A DNA stretch of 64,000 bases from contig JALENW010000024.1 in the NCBI GenBank assembly GCA_022766365.1, positions 113,934-177,933 on the forward strand, given 5' to 3'. The translations under genes were made by a program, and so were the position numbers. This DNA comes from Clostridiales bacterium. Its GTDB lineage: Bacteria; Bacillota; Clostridia; Peptostreptococcales; Anaerovoracaceae. The stretch's first letter is position 1; every line of letters begins with the position of its first letter. The notes under the pieces were generated by a model. The model saw only the letters and a list, made by a program, of their open reading frames with translations, was not told the origin of the DNA and ran no database searches. Shown piece by piece: positions 37,932 through 45,976 of the stretch.

Positions 37932-38642
37932 TTACGTTCGCAGTTTATCAAGCTCATCTTCGATTTGAATAATAAGTTCTGTAATTGTTCCGTTGTTTTC
38001 AATAACAAAATCTGCTCTTGCAATTTTCTCCTCTTCCGGCATCTGGCTACCCATTCTCTGTTCAAGTTTTTCCACAGTAAGACCGTCCCTCTTTGCAAGC
38101 CTCTTAAGTCTTAAAGCCTTACATGAATAAACCACCCATACATAGTCCATTTCTTTGTTGAGACCTGTCTCGAACAAAATAGGTGCATCCACGAAAATAA
38201 TCCGGCTTTTTTCAGCATTATTGATGCCTTGGATACTACAGGTTGAACAATTACAGAAGTTGCCGATGATTCTTCGGATTTCTTCTATGGTACCCTTAGT
38301 TACCACATTCTCTAAGAACTCAAGTTCTGAACGCGAAGCAAATACTATTTCCCCAAGTTTTTTTCTGTCTATTTCACAAATCCCTTTCCGTGCTGTAGTA
38401 ATTTTTGAACTATTGATCTGTGTAACATTATCTGTATTTATTGAAGCACAACTTGAAGACAAAATCCCATCACCGAAGTGCTCTGTAACAGCAACATATT
38501 CTTTTGTACCCGGGGTCAAAAGAGTCCTGGCAATTTTGTCGCTATCGATCACCTCATATCCGAGTCTGCGCAGATGGTCGCATACAGTCGATTTTCCGGA
38601 TCCCGTGCCCCCTGTAATCCCAATTTTAACACAATTTTTCAT
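37932..38642 (-). CDS. coaE: Dephospho-CoA kinase with insertions
   Basis: CoaE performs the last step of coenzyme A synthesis. The P-loop GITGGTGSGKST lies near the N-terminus, DSDKIART follows, then VDAPILFETGL and KRDGLTVEKLEQRM. The chosen ATG (38642) has GAGGAA five bases upstream. The length of about 236 residues exceeds the usual 200 because of two inserts: a Ser/Thr-rich one after HFGDGIL and a second one with CNCSTC between the conserved IRRII helix and the IIFVDAP strand. It lies downstream of polA, as in many Bacillota. Confidence 0.92.
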   Translation of the reverse strand: MKNCVKIGITGGTGSGKSTVCDHLRRLGYEVIDSDKIARTLLTPGTKEYVAVTEHFGDGILSSSCASINTDNVTQINSSKITTARKGICEIDRKKLGEIVFASRSELEFLENVVTKGTIEEIRRIIGNFCNCSTCSIQGINNAEKSRIIFVDAPILFETGLNKEMDYVWVVYSCKALRLKRLAKRDGLTVEKLEQRMGSQMPEEEKIARADFVIENNGTITELIIQIEDELDKLRT

Positions 38643-38672
38643 CAATTTCCTCATTTAACTGATAGAATAAAA

Positions 38673-41429
38673 TTATTTGAGATCGTACCATGAGCGTCCC
38701 TCTTCGATATTAGCATCGAGCTTCACGGAGAGCGACACAGCATTTTCCATCTCTTCAACCAAAATTTTCTTCATTTTTTCAGCAGAAGTTTGAGGTCCTT
38801 CCAGTATGAGTTCATCGTGAATCTGAAGGATTAAATTAACTTCCGGAAGTTCTTTCTTTATCCTCTTAAATACGTTGATCATGGCAACTTTTATGATATC
38901 TGCAGCTGACCCCTGAATAGGAGAATTCATTGCCAGTCTTTCAGCAGCCTTCCTTACCATGAAATTAGTTGCGTTTATGTCCCCTATATACCTGCGTCTT
39001 CCGAGCAATGTCTCAGAAAAACCCTTCTCTCTGACTGACTTTATCTCTCCATTCATATAGTCCTTTACCGCCTTATATTTGTGAAAATAGTCCTCAATAT
39101 ACCTTTCAGCTTCTTTTCTTGTTATGCTCAGATTTTCTGAAAGGCCAAAACCGCTCATACCATAAATCACTCCGAAGTTGATAGCTTTAGCCCTGCTCCT
39201 ATGCAAAGGTGTAATATCATCTTCAGCAAGCCCGAATACTTTCATAGCAGTGAGTTTATGTATATCTTGTCCTCGGTTAAAAGCGTCTATCAAAGCCCTA
39301 TCCCCGGAAAGGTGAGCCAAGACTCTGAGTTCGATTTGAGAATAATCAGCACCGACAAGAGTTTTTCGTGAAGTTTCATTCGAACAGCTTCCATCTTCCT
39401 CAGAAACGAAAGCTTTTCTTATCATTCTGCCCTGCGCTGTTCTTATGGGGATATTCTGTAGATTAGGTTCTATACAACTAAGTCTGCCTGTAGATGTAAC
39501 AGTCTGCATAAAATGTGGTCTTATCCGTCCATCTTCGCCTATGAGTTTTGAAAGTCCGTCGATATATGTGCTTTTCAATTTGGTCACTGCCCGATATTCC
39601 AGAACAAGATTAACGATAGGATAACTGTCCTTAAGCTTATTGAGAACATCTACAGCGGTACTGTATCCTGTCTTGGTTTTCTTGGCAAACGGAAGTTTCA
39701 AGTTTTCAAAGAGAATGACACCAAGCTGCGCAGGAGAATTTATATTGAATTTTTCACCGGCTTCTTCATAAATTTTCTCTTCCAATTCTCCAATCTGCTC
39801 TGAAAGTTTTTCGCCCATTTCAATAAGTGCATCCCTGTCAACAGAAACACCTACCGCTTCCATGTTTGCAAGAACATTAACCAAAGGCATTTCTATTTCA
39901 TTGAAAACCTTAAACAGGGAACCTTCGGCAAGTTTATCAATTTGATTTTTCTCTATTTCTTGCAGTGCAACAAAATAATTCCCAAGCCAAGTTGCGATTT
40001 CGTCCTCTGACTTAAATTCATGCGCATCGGTACTTTTCTTTTTCACGGATTTTTTCTTATCATCTCTGATTGTAACCCTGTCTACAGACAGGTATCCTAA
40101 AGATAGAGAACCTATATCGTAATCCCTTTTTGAAGGGTTGATAACATATTCAGCTATCTGAGTATCAAAGTACGTATTAAGGCTATCAATTCCCCGAAAT
40201 ACAAACGGATAGATATCTTCTTTCAGATTATGACCGCATAGCGGTAATCCATTGACCTGCAAGTATTGCATCAGCAACACGGCTTCTGTCCCTTTTGTAA
40301 GTAAATATCCTGTCGAATCAAAGTAAATCCCAAATCCGTGAATCTCAGGCCTTTTCAAATGATTATTGTCCGTAAAAGTTTTGATGTAAACTTTTGAACT
40401 GTTCAAATCTCCGTCCCATTTTTCTTTAACGGAGTCAATGACACGAATAATATCTTTTGAAGAATCGATAACTTTTACATCAATTGGGAACAACTCGGAT
40501 TTATTTTTGCCCTGATTTTCCATATTATCAATTGAAACAGTGTCCAAGTTTAATATTTTTTGAAACCTCTTAAAATCCAGCTTAACAAACCATTCCTTCG
40601 TTTTCTTCTCATCGATGTTGTCAAATTTCAGATCGTCTATAGTGAAGTCAATTGGAACATCTTTGATTATAGTTACAAGTTTTCGGTTTGTATCAAATTT
40701 TTCGGCATAATCAGAGAGAGACTGTTTCAACTTCGGCTTTGAAATATTGTCTATATTGACCTTCAGGTTTTCTAAACTGCCATATTTCTCTATCAGTTTT
40801 TGCCCTGTAACCTTTCCAACTCCCGGTACCCCCGGTATGTTATCGGATTTATCTCCCATCAGAGCTTTTAAATCAATAAATTGAATAGGTGTGAGACCGT
40901 ATTCTTCAATCATAGCTGCTCTATCGTAGATATCAAAGTTTGTAATCCCCTTCCTGTTAATCATCACCTTGACATGGTCAGTAGCAAGTTGGAGGGCATC
41001 TTTATCCCCTGTCACGATTAAAACATCAAGACCCTGCTCCTCGCCTCTCTTAGCTATCGTCCCCAGAATATCGTCTGCCTCATATCCTTCCATGGATAAG
41101 TTCTTAATATCTAGAGCCTCCAAAACCGATTGAAGTATGGGCATTTCACTTGCAAGGTCATCAGGCATGGGTTTCCTGTTTGCTTTATATTCATCATAGG
41201 CCAAATGTCTAAATGTCGGTGCTTTCAAATCCCATGCAACGGCAAAATAGTCTGGATTATACTCCTCCATAAGTTTAAATATCATGGATAAAAATCCATA
41301 AGTGCCTCTGGTACTTTGACCCTCTTGATTTCTCATCTCATTTTGAATAGCAAAGAAAGCCCTGTAAATAAGACTGGTACCGTCAATTGCTACAAGTTTC
41401 TTTTTCGTTTTTTCTTTCACATCCTGCAT
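38673..41429 (-). CDS. polA: DNA polymerase I
   Basis: The chain of about 918 residues has an N-terminal 5'-3' exonuclease/flap domain (VAIDGTSLIYRAFFA, then GYEADDILGT and GVPGVGKVTGQKLI), a degenerate 3'-5' exonuclease-like middle, and the family A polymerase domain with motif A GADYSQIELRVLAH, motif B RSRAKAINFGVIYG and motif C QIHDELILE. In the middle domain the DxE and YxxxD metal ligands are not found, so proofreading is probably absent, as in Bacillus Pol I. The ATG at 41429 was chosen, with GAGGTG upstream; 41447 is the alternative. A structured RNA precedes it. Confidence 0.96.
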   Translation of the reverse strand: MQDVKEKTKKKLVAIDGTSLIYRAFFAIQNEMRNQEGQSTRGTYGFLSMIFKLMEEYNPDYFAVAWDLKAPTFRHLAYDEYKANRKPMPDDLASEMPILQSVLEALDIKNLSMEGYEADDILGTIAKRGEEQGLDVLIVTGDKDALQLATDHVKVMINRKGITNFDIYDRAAMIEEYGLTPIQFIDLKALMGDKSDNIPGVPGVGKVTGQKLIEKYGSLENLKVNIDNISKPKLKQSLSDYAEKFDTNRKLVTIIKDVPIDFTIDDLKFDNIDEKKTKEWFVKLDFKRFQKILNLDTVSIDNMENQGKNKSELFPIDVKVIDSSKDIIRVIDSVKEKWDGDLNSSKVYIKTFTDNNHLKRPEIHGFGIYFDSTGYLLTKGTEAVLLMQYLQVNGLPLCGHNLKEDIYPFVFRGIDSLNTYFDTQIAEYVINPSKRDYDIGSLSLGYLSVDRVTIRDDKKKSVKKKSTDAHEFKSEDEIATWLGNYFVALQEIEKNQIDKLAEGSLFKVFNEIEMPLVNVLANMEAVGVSVDRDALIEMGEKLSEQIGELEEKIYEEAGEKFNINSPAQLGVILFENLKLPFAKKTKTGYSTAVDVLNKLKDSYPIVNLVLEYRAVTKLKSTYIDGLSKLIGEDGRIRPHFMQTVTSTGRLSCIEPNLQNIPIRTAQGRMIRKAFVSEEDGSCSNETSRKTLVGADYSQIELRVLAHLSGDRALIDAFNRGQDIHKLTAMKVFGLAEDDITPLHRSRAKAINFGVIYGMSGFGLSENLSITRKEAERYIEDYFHKYKAVKDYMNGEIKSVREKGFSETLLGRRRYIGDINATNFMVRKAAERLAMNSPIQGSAADIIKVAMINVFKRIKKELPEVNLILQIHDELILEGPQTSAEKMKKILVEEMENAVSLSVKLDANIEEGRSWYDLK

Positions 41430-41462
41430 ATCCGAAACACACCTCATATATATACATATAAA

Positions 41463-41487
41463 TAAAAAACCCGGAATCTCCGTCAGG
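41463..41487 (-). terminator. Terminator/attenuator before polA
   Basis: Minus strand: CGGA / TCCG stem with a GAT loop, extended by CC / GG across a three-base bulge, followed by GTTTTTTATTT. It ends the structured RNA about 34 bases before the polA start and could act as attenuator. Confidence 0.65.
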
Positions 41488-41656
41488 ATATAATTGATGC
41501 CTATCTGACGATAGGTGGGTACCCTGCCTTCAAAATCTGAAGTCCACCTTGCGGAGGCATGTCATCAAAAGAAAGACTTCGAGTTCCCTTTCAATAAATG
41601 TAGGTTCAATTATGGTTCCTTAACGAGAGTTCTAGGTTTAAGCTACAATCAATTAT
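41488..41656 (-). ncRNA. Structured non-coding RNA upstream of polA (candidate 6S RNA or polA leader)
   Basis: No coding frame explains this 205-base gap. A perfect nine-base closing stem joins 41648-41656 with 41490-41498. Inside, on the minus strand, are hairpins CCTATC-GTCA-GATAGG, CTTCA-GATTT-TGAAG and an AGGTGG / CCACCT stem around the latter, plus GGGTACCC. The length of about 170 and the closed-rod shape with a small hairpin on the 3' side resemble 6S RNA. The CGTCAG around the loop of the first hairpin is complementary to CTGACG in the terminator, which instead suggests an attenuating leader. No clear promoter was found; its 5' edge overlaps the yebC stop. Confidence 0.5.
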
Positions 41657-42375
41657 TCAAATAGATCTATCGCACAATTTGTATGTACCTTCTGGATATC
41701 ATCATTATCCTCCAGAATATCTATAAGCTTTCTAAGCTTTGGAATATCATTTTCATCGGGAGTGGCCTCCATGGACGGAACGTATTCAATATCCGACTCC
41801 ACAGGAGTATAGCCTGCTTCAACTACTGCATTATGCACATCTGTATATCCTGAAGGCTCTGTCTGTATCTCGAAACTGTCTTCATTTGCAATCATATCCT
41901 CAGCGCCGGATTCAAGGGCAAGCTCCATAATTTGATCCTCATCCATGCCCTCATCCTTTTCAAGAAGTATAATACCCTTTCTCGAAAACATGTAGGAAAC
42001 ACAACCGGGAGTTCCCAAATTGCCCCCATACTTGTCAAATGTTGAGCGTACAAATGAAGTAGTTCTGTTATTATTATCTGTAAGGCAATCCACTATTATG
42101 GCAACACCGCCGGGTCCGTAACCTTCAAAAACAGCTTCCTCATAGTTAACGCCCTCAAGTTCTCCCGTACCTTTTTTGATGGCACGTTGAATATTATCGT
42201 TAGGCATGCTGATTGCCTTAGCCTTTTCAATGGCAAGTCTCAAGCCCGAATTATAGTCAGGATCTCCACCATCCTTAGCAGCTACTGTAATCGCCTTGGC
42301 ATATTTGGTAAACATAGCCGCTCTCTTGGAATCCTGAGCAGCTTTACGTCCTGCAATAGTTCCGTGTCTTCCCAT
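41653..42375 (-). CDS. yebC: YebC/TACO1 family protein
   Basis: This family of about 240 residues was long annotated as transcription regulators (PmpR); recent work places members at the ribosome during synthesis of proline-rich stretches. The N-terminus MGRHGTIAGRKAAQDSKRAAMFTKYAK is diagnostic for the group, and GNLGTPGCVSYMF and YEAVFEGYGPGGVAIIVDC are conserved. The start at 42375 has GAGG eight bases upstream; the ATG at 42381 is too close to it. A strong promoter lies upstream. Confidence 0.93.
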   Translation of the reverse strand: MGRHGTIAGRKAAQDSKRAAMFTKYAKAITVAAKDGGDPDYNSGLRLAIEKAKAISMPNDNIQRAIKKGTGELEGVNYEEAVFEGYGPGGVAIIVDCLTDNNNRTTSFVRSTFDKYGGNLGTPGCVSYMFSRKGIILLEKDEGMDEDQIMELALESGAEDMIANEDSFEIQTEPSGYTDVHNAVVEAGYTPVESDIEYVPSMEATPDENDIPKLRKLIDILEDNDDIQKVHTNCAIDLFE

Positions 42376-42414
42376 AGACATATCCTCATTTCTTTTCTCA
42401 ATTCTTACGTTTAC

Positions 42415-42443
42415 ATTATACTACAAAGACCCTTATCGTTCAA
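42415..42443 (-). promoter_or_regulatory. Promoter of yebC
   Basis: Minus strand: TTGAAC, 17-base spacer, TATAAT, about 40 bases before the yebC start. It lies in the gap after the MATE exporter gene and may also drive the RNA and polA downstream. Confidence 0.8.
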
Positions 42444-42475
42444 GGTTTTTGCCCTTTCCGAAGATAAGCGCTGAA

Positions 42476-43927
42476 TTACATTCTGCTTTCCTGCAATGGC
42501 ATGTCAAGGATTGCAATCTTAGTCTTATACAACCTTCTCAAAAGAACTGCTGAAAGGATCAATCCTACTATCTCAGCAATTGGGAATGAATACCATGAAG
42601 TCGTCACTCCATCGATCTGAACAAACAGATAAGCTACAGGAAGAATTACCGCAAGCTGTCTTATGACTGATGCAATCAAGCTGTAGAAACCATTTCCTGT
42701 TGCTTGGAAAATAGTAGAATTAATAATACCGAAGGCAGCAGGTATAAAGCACAGACTTATTATTCTCAGAGCCGGTATCCCCATGCTGAGCATGTTTTCC
42801 GATGCACTGAACAGAAAAAGCAGTTCCCTTGGAAATATCTGAAATACGGCAAATCCAATGGCCATGATACCCACTGCTCCCATAAGAGCCTTCTTATATG
42901 TTTCCATGAGCCTGTCTTTCTTACGAGCTCCGAAATTATAACCCATTATAGGCATTGCTGCTTGATTCATACCAAAAAGCGGCATGAATATTATCGATTG
43001 AAGTTTAAAATAAATTCCAAGAACTGCAACCGCCGTAGGCGAAGAAGCAAGAATAGCATTATACCCAAACACCATTACAGACCCGATGGATTGCATTATC
43101 ATAGACGGAAGTCCGACACCATATATATCCTTTATAATTTGCCAATTCATTTTAAAACCTGTAAGTCTTATACGAATTCCATGTACGTGCTTTAAACAAA
43201 TGTAAATGCCGAGACATGCGGCACAAATCTGTCCGATTACAGTTGCGATTGCCGCACCTGCAATTCCAAGTTTAGGGGCACCCAAAAGTCCGAAAATCAG
43301 AATCGGATCCAGAATCAGATTCACTATGGCTCCCGTCAAGGTGATGAGCATAGAAGGCACCATCTGTCCTGTTGACTGGATAATCTTTTCAATTACAAGC
43401 TGAAACATGAAAAAAACTGAACCGATAGTTACAATTCGAAGATATATGACACCGGACTGCAATATATGTGCATCATCTGTAAAGCTTCCTATAAATGCCG
43501 GAGCAAAAAAAATTCCGATTACAGCAAATATCAAATAGTTTACAAATCCCATTCTAAGACCAATGCTGGCCGCTAAATCGGCTTCTTCTCTTCTATTCTC
43601 GCCAAGCCTTCTGGCAATCAATGAATTTACTCCAACTCCGGAGCCTGCACCTATCGATACCATAAGCATCTGTATGGGCATAACAAGAGAGACCGCTGTC
43701 AGAGATCCTTCACTTAACATCGCCACGAATATACTGTCAATTATGTTATAAAATGCGTTAATGCTCATTGAAATCGTAGGCGGCCACGCCATGGACAACA
43801 GGAGTCTCCCTATTGGCATAGTTCCCATCTTATTAATCTTGTGAGCACCTTTATTATTCTCAATTTCATGGTTATCTGCATGTTCTGCAGTGTTATTTTC
43901 GTTATTTTCACTAAACTTTTCTGTCAA
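42476..43927 (-). CDS. MATE family multidrug/toxin exporter
   Basis: The 483-residue protein has a hydrophilic, Asn/Glu-rich N-terminal tail of about 35 residues, followed by 12 predicted membrane helices in two repeats. Marks are GRLLLSMAWPPTISMSINAFYNIIDSIFVA and, in the second half, GVGLPSMIMQSIGSV and NQAAMPIMGYNFGA. It should export cationic drugs using a sodium or proton gradient; the substrate is unknown. The start is a TTG, supported by AAGGAGGGG seven bases upstream. A seven-base palindrome lies about 50 bases upstream. Confidence 0.92.
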   Translation of the reverse strand: MTEKFSENNENNTAEHADNHEIENNKGAHKINKMGTMPIGRLLLSMAWPPTISMSINAFYNIIDSIFVAMLSEGSLTAVSLVMPIQMLMVSIGAGSGVGVNSLIARRLGENRREEADLAASIGLRMGFVNYLIFAVIGIFFAPAFIGSFTDDAHILQSGVIYLRIVTIGSVFFMFQLVIEKIIQSTGQMVPSMLITLTGAIVNLILDPILIFGLLGAPKLGIAGAAIATVIGQICAACLGIYICLKHVHGIRIRLTGFKMNWQIIKDIYGVGLPSMIMQSIGSVMVFGYNAILASSPTAVAVLGIYFKLQSIIFMPLFGMNQAAMPIMGYNFGARKKDRLMETYKKALMGAVGIMAIGFAVFQIFPRELLFLFSASENMLSMGIPALRIISLCFIPAAFGIINSTIFQATGNGFYSLIASVIRQLAVILPVAYLFVQIDGVTTSWYSFPIAEIVGLILSAVLLRRLYKTKIAILDMPLQESRM

Positions 43928-43978
43928 ACAAACCCCTCCTTAAAAATATAAATTCAACACAACTCATAAAATTAAAAA

Positions 43979-43995
43979 AATACATCTAATGTATT
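43979..43995. promoter_or_regulatory. Palindrome upstream of the MATE exporter (operator candidate)
   Basis: A perfect inverted repeat AATACAT-CTA-ATGTATT lies about 50 bases upstream of the exporter, beside a TTGACT on the minus strand. It could bind a dimeric repressor; as a hairpin followed by Ts it could also be a weak second terminator. Confidence 0.4.
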
Positions 43996-44049
43996 CAGTC
44001 AATCATATTAAAACAAAAATCCGGATGTGTTATTAGGTTAACGCACCCA

Positions 44050-44079
44050 TAAAAATCAAACACCTCCCCGAAGGGGAGG
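44050..44079 (-). terminator. Terminator of rnpB
   Basis: Minus strand: seven-base GC-rich stem CCTCCCC / GGGGAGG with a TTC loop, followed by TGTTTGATTTTT. Confidence 0.85.
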
Positions 44080-44093
44080 CAAAATAAACATAG

Positions 44094-44446
44094 TCAGGCA
44101 AACCGTAAGCCGGGTTCTGTATTAGGCAATCATCTATCTAAGACGTAACATCGCTGCACGTTCATGCGGTCTACCTCTCGGGCCGTGACGGGTCGCCCTC
44201 CTAATGCCCTATTTGACCTTGCTCCGGATGGGGTTTACACGGCCATCTCGTCTCCGAAATGCCGGTGAGCTCTTACCTCACCATTTCAACCTTACCACGG
44301 CATTACCCGTTTCGGCGGAATGTTTCTGTTGCACTTTCCCTATAGTTACCTACGCCAGAAGTTATCTGGCATCCTTACCCTGTGGAGCCCGGACTTTCCT
44401 CATGCATTGGGAATTCCCAATGCACGCGACTGCCTGGTCTGCCTTC
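44094..44446 (-). ncRNA. rnpB: RNase P RNA, class A
   Basis: Catalytic RNA that matures tRNA 5' ends. On the minus strand P1 is formed by GGCAGACC near the 5' end and GGTTTGCC near the 3' end; P2 is AGGCAGTC with GATTGCCT. The conserved P4 halves are GAGGAAAGTCCGGGCTCC and ACAGAACCCGGCTTA. GGAGCAAGGTCAAATAGGG is the class A P15/L15 region that binds the tRNA CCA end. The length of about 353 is normal. It has its own promoter and terminator. End positions are good to a few bases. Confidence 0.96.
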
Positions 44447-44450
44447 AGAT

Positions 44451-44480
44451 ATTATAACACAGAAAAAGGATCTATATCAA
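44451..44480 (-). promoter_or_regulatory. Promoter of rnpB
   Basis: Minus strand: TTGATA, 18-base spacer, TATAAT; the RNA 5' end lies about six bases further. The -10 hexamer contains the TAA stop codon of the upstream nif3-like gene. Confidence 0.8.
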
Positions 44481-45228
44481 TCTCAGATGGAATAAATTCT
44501 ACGTTTTCAATATATTTGCCATACAGAACAGCAGCTTCTGTTGAGAAATGCTTCTCAGAATGGTAGTGACCGATATCTACCAGATTGATACCTGTAAGCA
44601 CGCAATCCTGGGCTAAATGATATTTAAGATCTCCGGTAAGGAAAACGTCACATCGGTCTTTAACAGCTGCAAATGCAAATTCTGATCCTGCGCCTGCACA
44701 TATTCCAACTTTCAGAACAGGCGAATCACTATTACCCACAAACCTCACATCAGAAACGGGTGTATCGGTTGCTTCGCATGTGTATTCAACAAATTCATCA
44801 AGTCTCATTTTTCGGGGCAATATCCCTGCCTTTGCAAACCCGTCAGAACCCGGTATCTCATGCACTTTCAAAAGAGAAAGTTGTTTGGCCAAATAATCAG
44901 TAGTACCACCCGAAGCTATATCATAGTTGGTATGTGCGGAGTAAACTGAAATTCTATGATCCAGTACATTTAAAATCATGATATCTTTAGGTTTTCCCAT
45001 ATCCAGACAGCCAAACCTTGTAAAAAATAGCGGATGATGTGATAAAATTACCTGACAATCCTTGGAAATGGCTTCTTCCACTACTCTTGGAAGAACTTCC
45101 AATGTCGTTAGAATCCTGGTCACCTCCTGTTCCGGAAACACAATCTGAGGTCCTGATTTATCCCAATCTGTCGCCGTACTCTCAGGTACACAATCATCTA
45201 AAGCCATAAAAAGCTCCTTAATGTTCAT
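44452..45228 (-). CDS. Nif3-like dinuclear metal centre protein (DUF34)
   Basis: Proteins of the YqfO/Nif3 family form toroidal hexamers with two metals per subunit; the function is unproven, with GTP cyclohydrolase-like or chaperone roles proposed. Here VILSHHPLFF, the Asp/His in YSAHTNYDIASGGTTDYLA, and the late DIGHYHSEKHF give the metal ligands. This is the short form (258 residues) without the middle PII-like insert. The ATG at 45228 has AAAGGAGAG upstream and overlaps the trmK stop. Bacillus has the same order: sigA, trmK (yqfN), yqfO. Confidence 0.9.
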   Translation of the reverse strand: MNIKELFMALDDCVPESTATDWDKSGPQIVFPEQEVTRILTTLEVLPRVVEEAISKDCQVILSHHPLFFTRFGCLDMGKPKDIMILNVLDHRISVYSAHTNYDIASGGTTDYLAKQLSLLKVHEIPGSDGFAKAGILPRKMRLDEFVEYTCEATDTPVSDVRFVGNSDSPVLKVGICAGAGSEFAFAAVKDRCDVFLTGDLKYHLAQDCVLTGINLVDIGHYHSEKHFSTEAAVLYGKYIENVEFIPSEIDIDPFSVL

Positions 45229-45910
45229 GTTCTCTCCTTTCCGCTTTATAAAGTTCAATGAGATTGGAAATATGCCTGATTCTATCCTCAATTTGCAACA
45301 CTTTTTTCGTGGTGCTTTTTTCTCTGATAATGGTGTCCAAAATCATGGTGTTCTTTTTAAGGTGGGTTTCCAAATATTCCAGAGTGTATTTGTTAGAACT
45401 GTTTACGATTGAAAACGGAAACTCGTCGTGAAATTCCTCATATGGAATTGCCACGATTATCTCGCATATTTTATCAAGCTCTTTAACCAGAGTCTCTCTT
45501 TCAATAGTGAAATTATGATCCCGGAGCCATTTACGCAAAAAACCTATTTTGCTCCTTGGCTGGAGAATCAACCGTTTAAAAGATTTGGCTTTTTCAATAT
45601 CTTTACCCAATATGTCTGATATCAAAATCCCGCCCATTCCTGCAATTATAACGTTATCCACCTCTGCCTTCCCAATCACATCAAGACCGTCACCCCGTCT
45701 CGTGGAAAGCATATTATCCAGTTTTTTCCCTTTTGCAAGGTCAATTGCCTTTTGCAATGAGCCTTCACTTATATCTGTAGCTATGGCGTTTGGACTTCTG
45801 CCGGTTTCAATAAGATATACCGGTAAAAAACCATGGTCAGTTCCAATATCTGCCATGGTTTCTTCATATGGGATTAAATCGGCAATAGTTTTTAATCTTT
45901 CGCTTAACAT
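45218..45910 (-). CDS. trmK: tRNA (adenine22-N1)-methyltransferase TrmK
   Basis: TrmK makes m1A22 in bacterial tRNA. The 230-residue protein has the SAM-binding ADIGTDHGFLPVYLI, the characteristic RRGDGLDV, and VIIAGMGGILISDIL, with a C-terminal helical coiled coil (about 160-230). Location between rpoD and a nif3-like gene matches Bacillus yqfN. It overlaps the nif3-like gene by 11 bases. Confidence 0.95.
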   Translation of the reverse strand: MLSERLKTIADLIPYEETMADIGTDHGFLPVYLIETGRSPNAIATDISEGSLQKAIDLAKGKKLDNMLSTRRGDGLDVIGKAEVDNVIIAGMGGILISDILGKDIEKAKSFKRLILQPRSKIGFLRKWLRDHNFTIERETLVKELDKICEIIVAIPYEEFHDEFPFSIVNSSNKYTLEYLETHLKKNTMILDTIIREKSTTKKVLQIEDRIRHISNLIELYKAERREHEH

Positions 45911-45976
45911 CTCATCTATAATCTTAAATATATAACTTAGACGCTATATCTTTATACTCTATGATTATCTGTGGTT

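Noticed and set aside
41488..41656. T-box leader, because of GGGTACCC and a terminator
   Set aside because: The T-box consensus (AGGGTGGTACCGCG type) and specifier-loop layout are absent and polA is not a T-box target.
44204..44566. Plus-strand frame of 120 residues
   Set aside because: It is antisense to RNase P RNA and the nif3-like gene; its codons mirror the conserved RNA.
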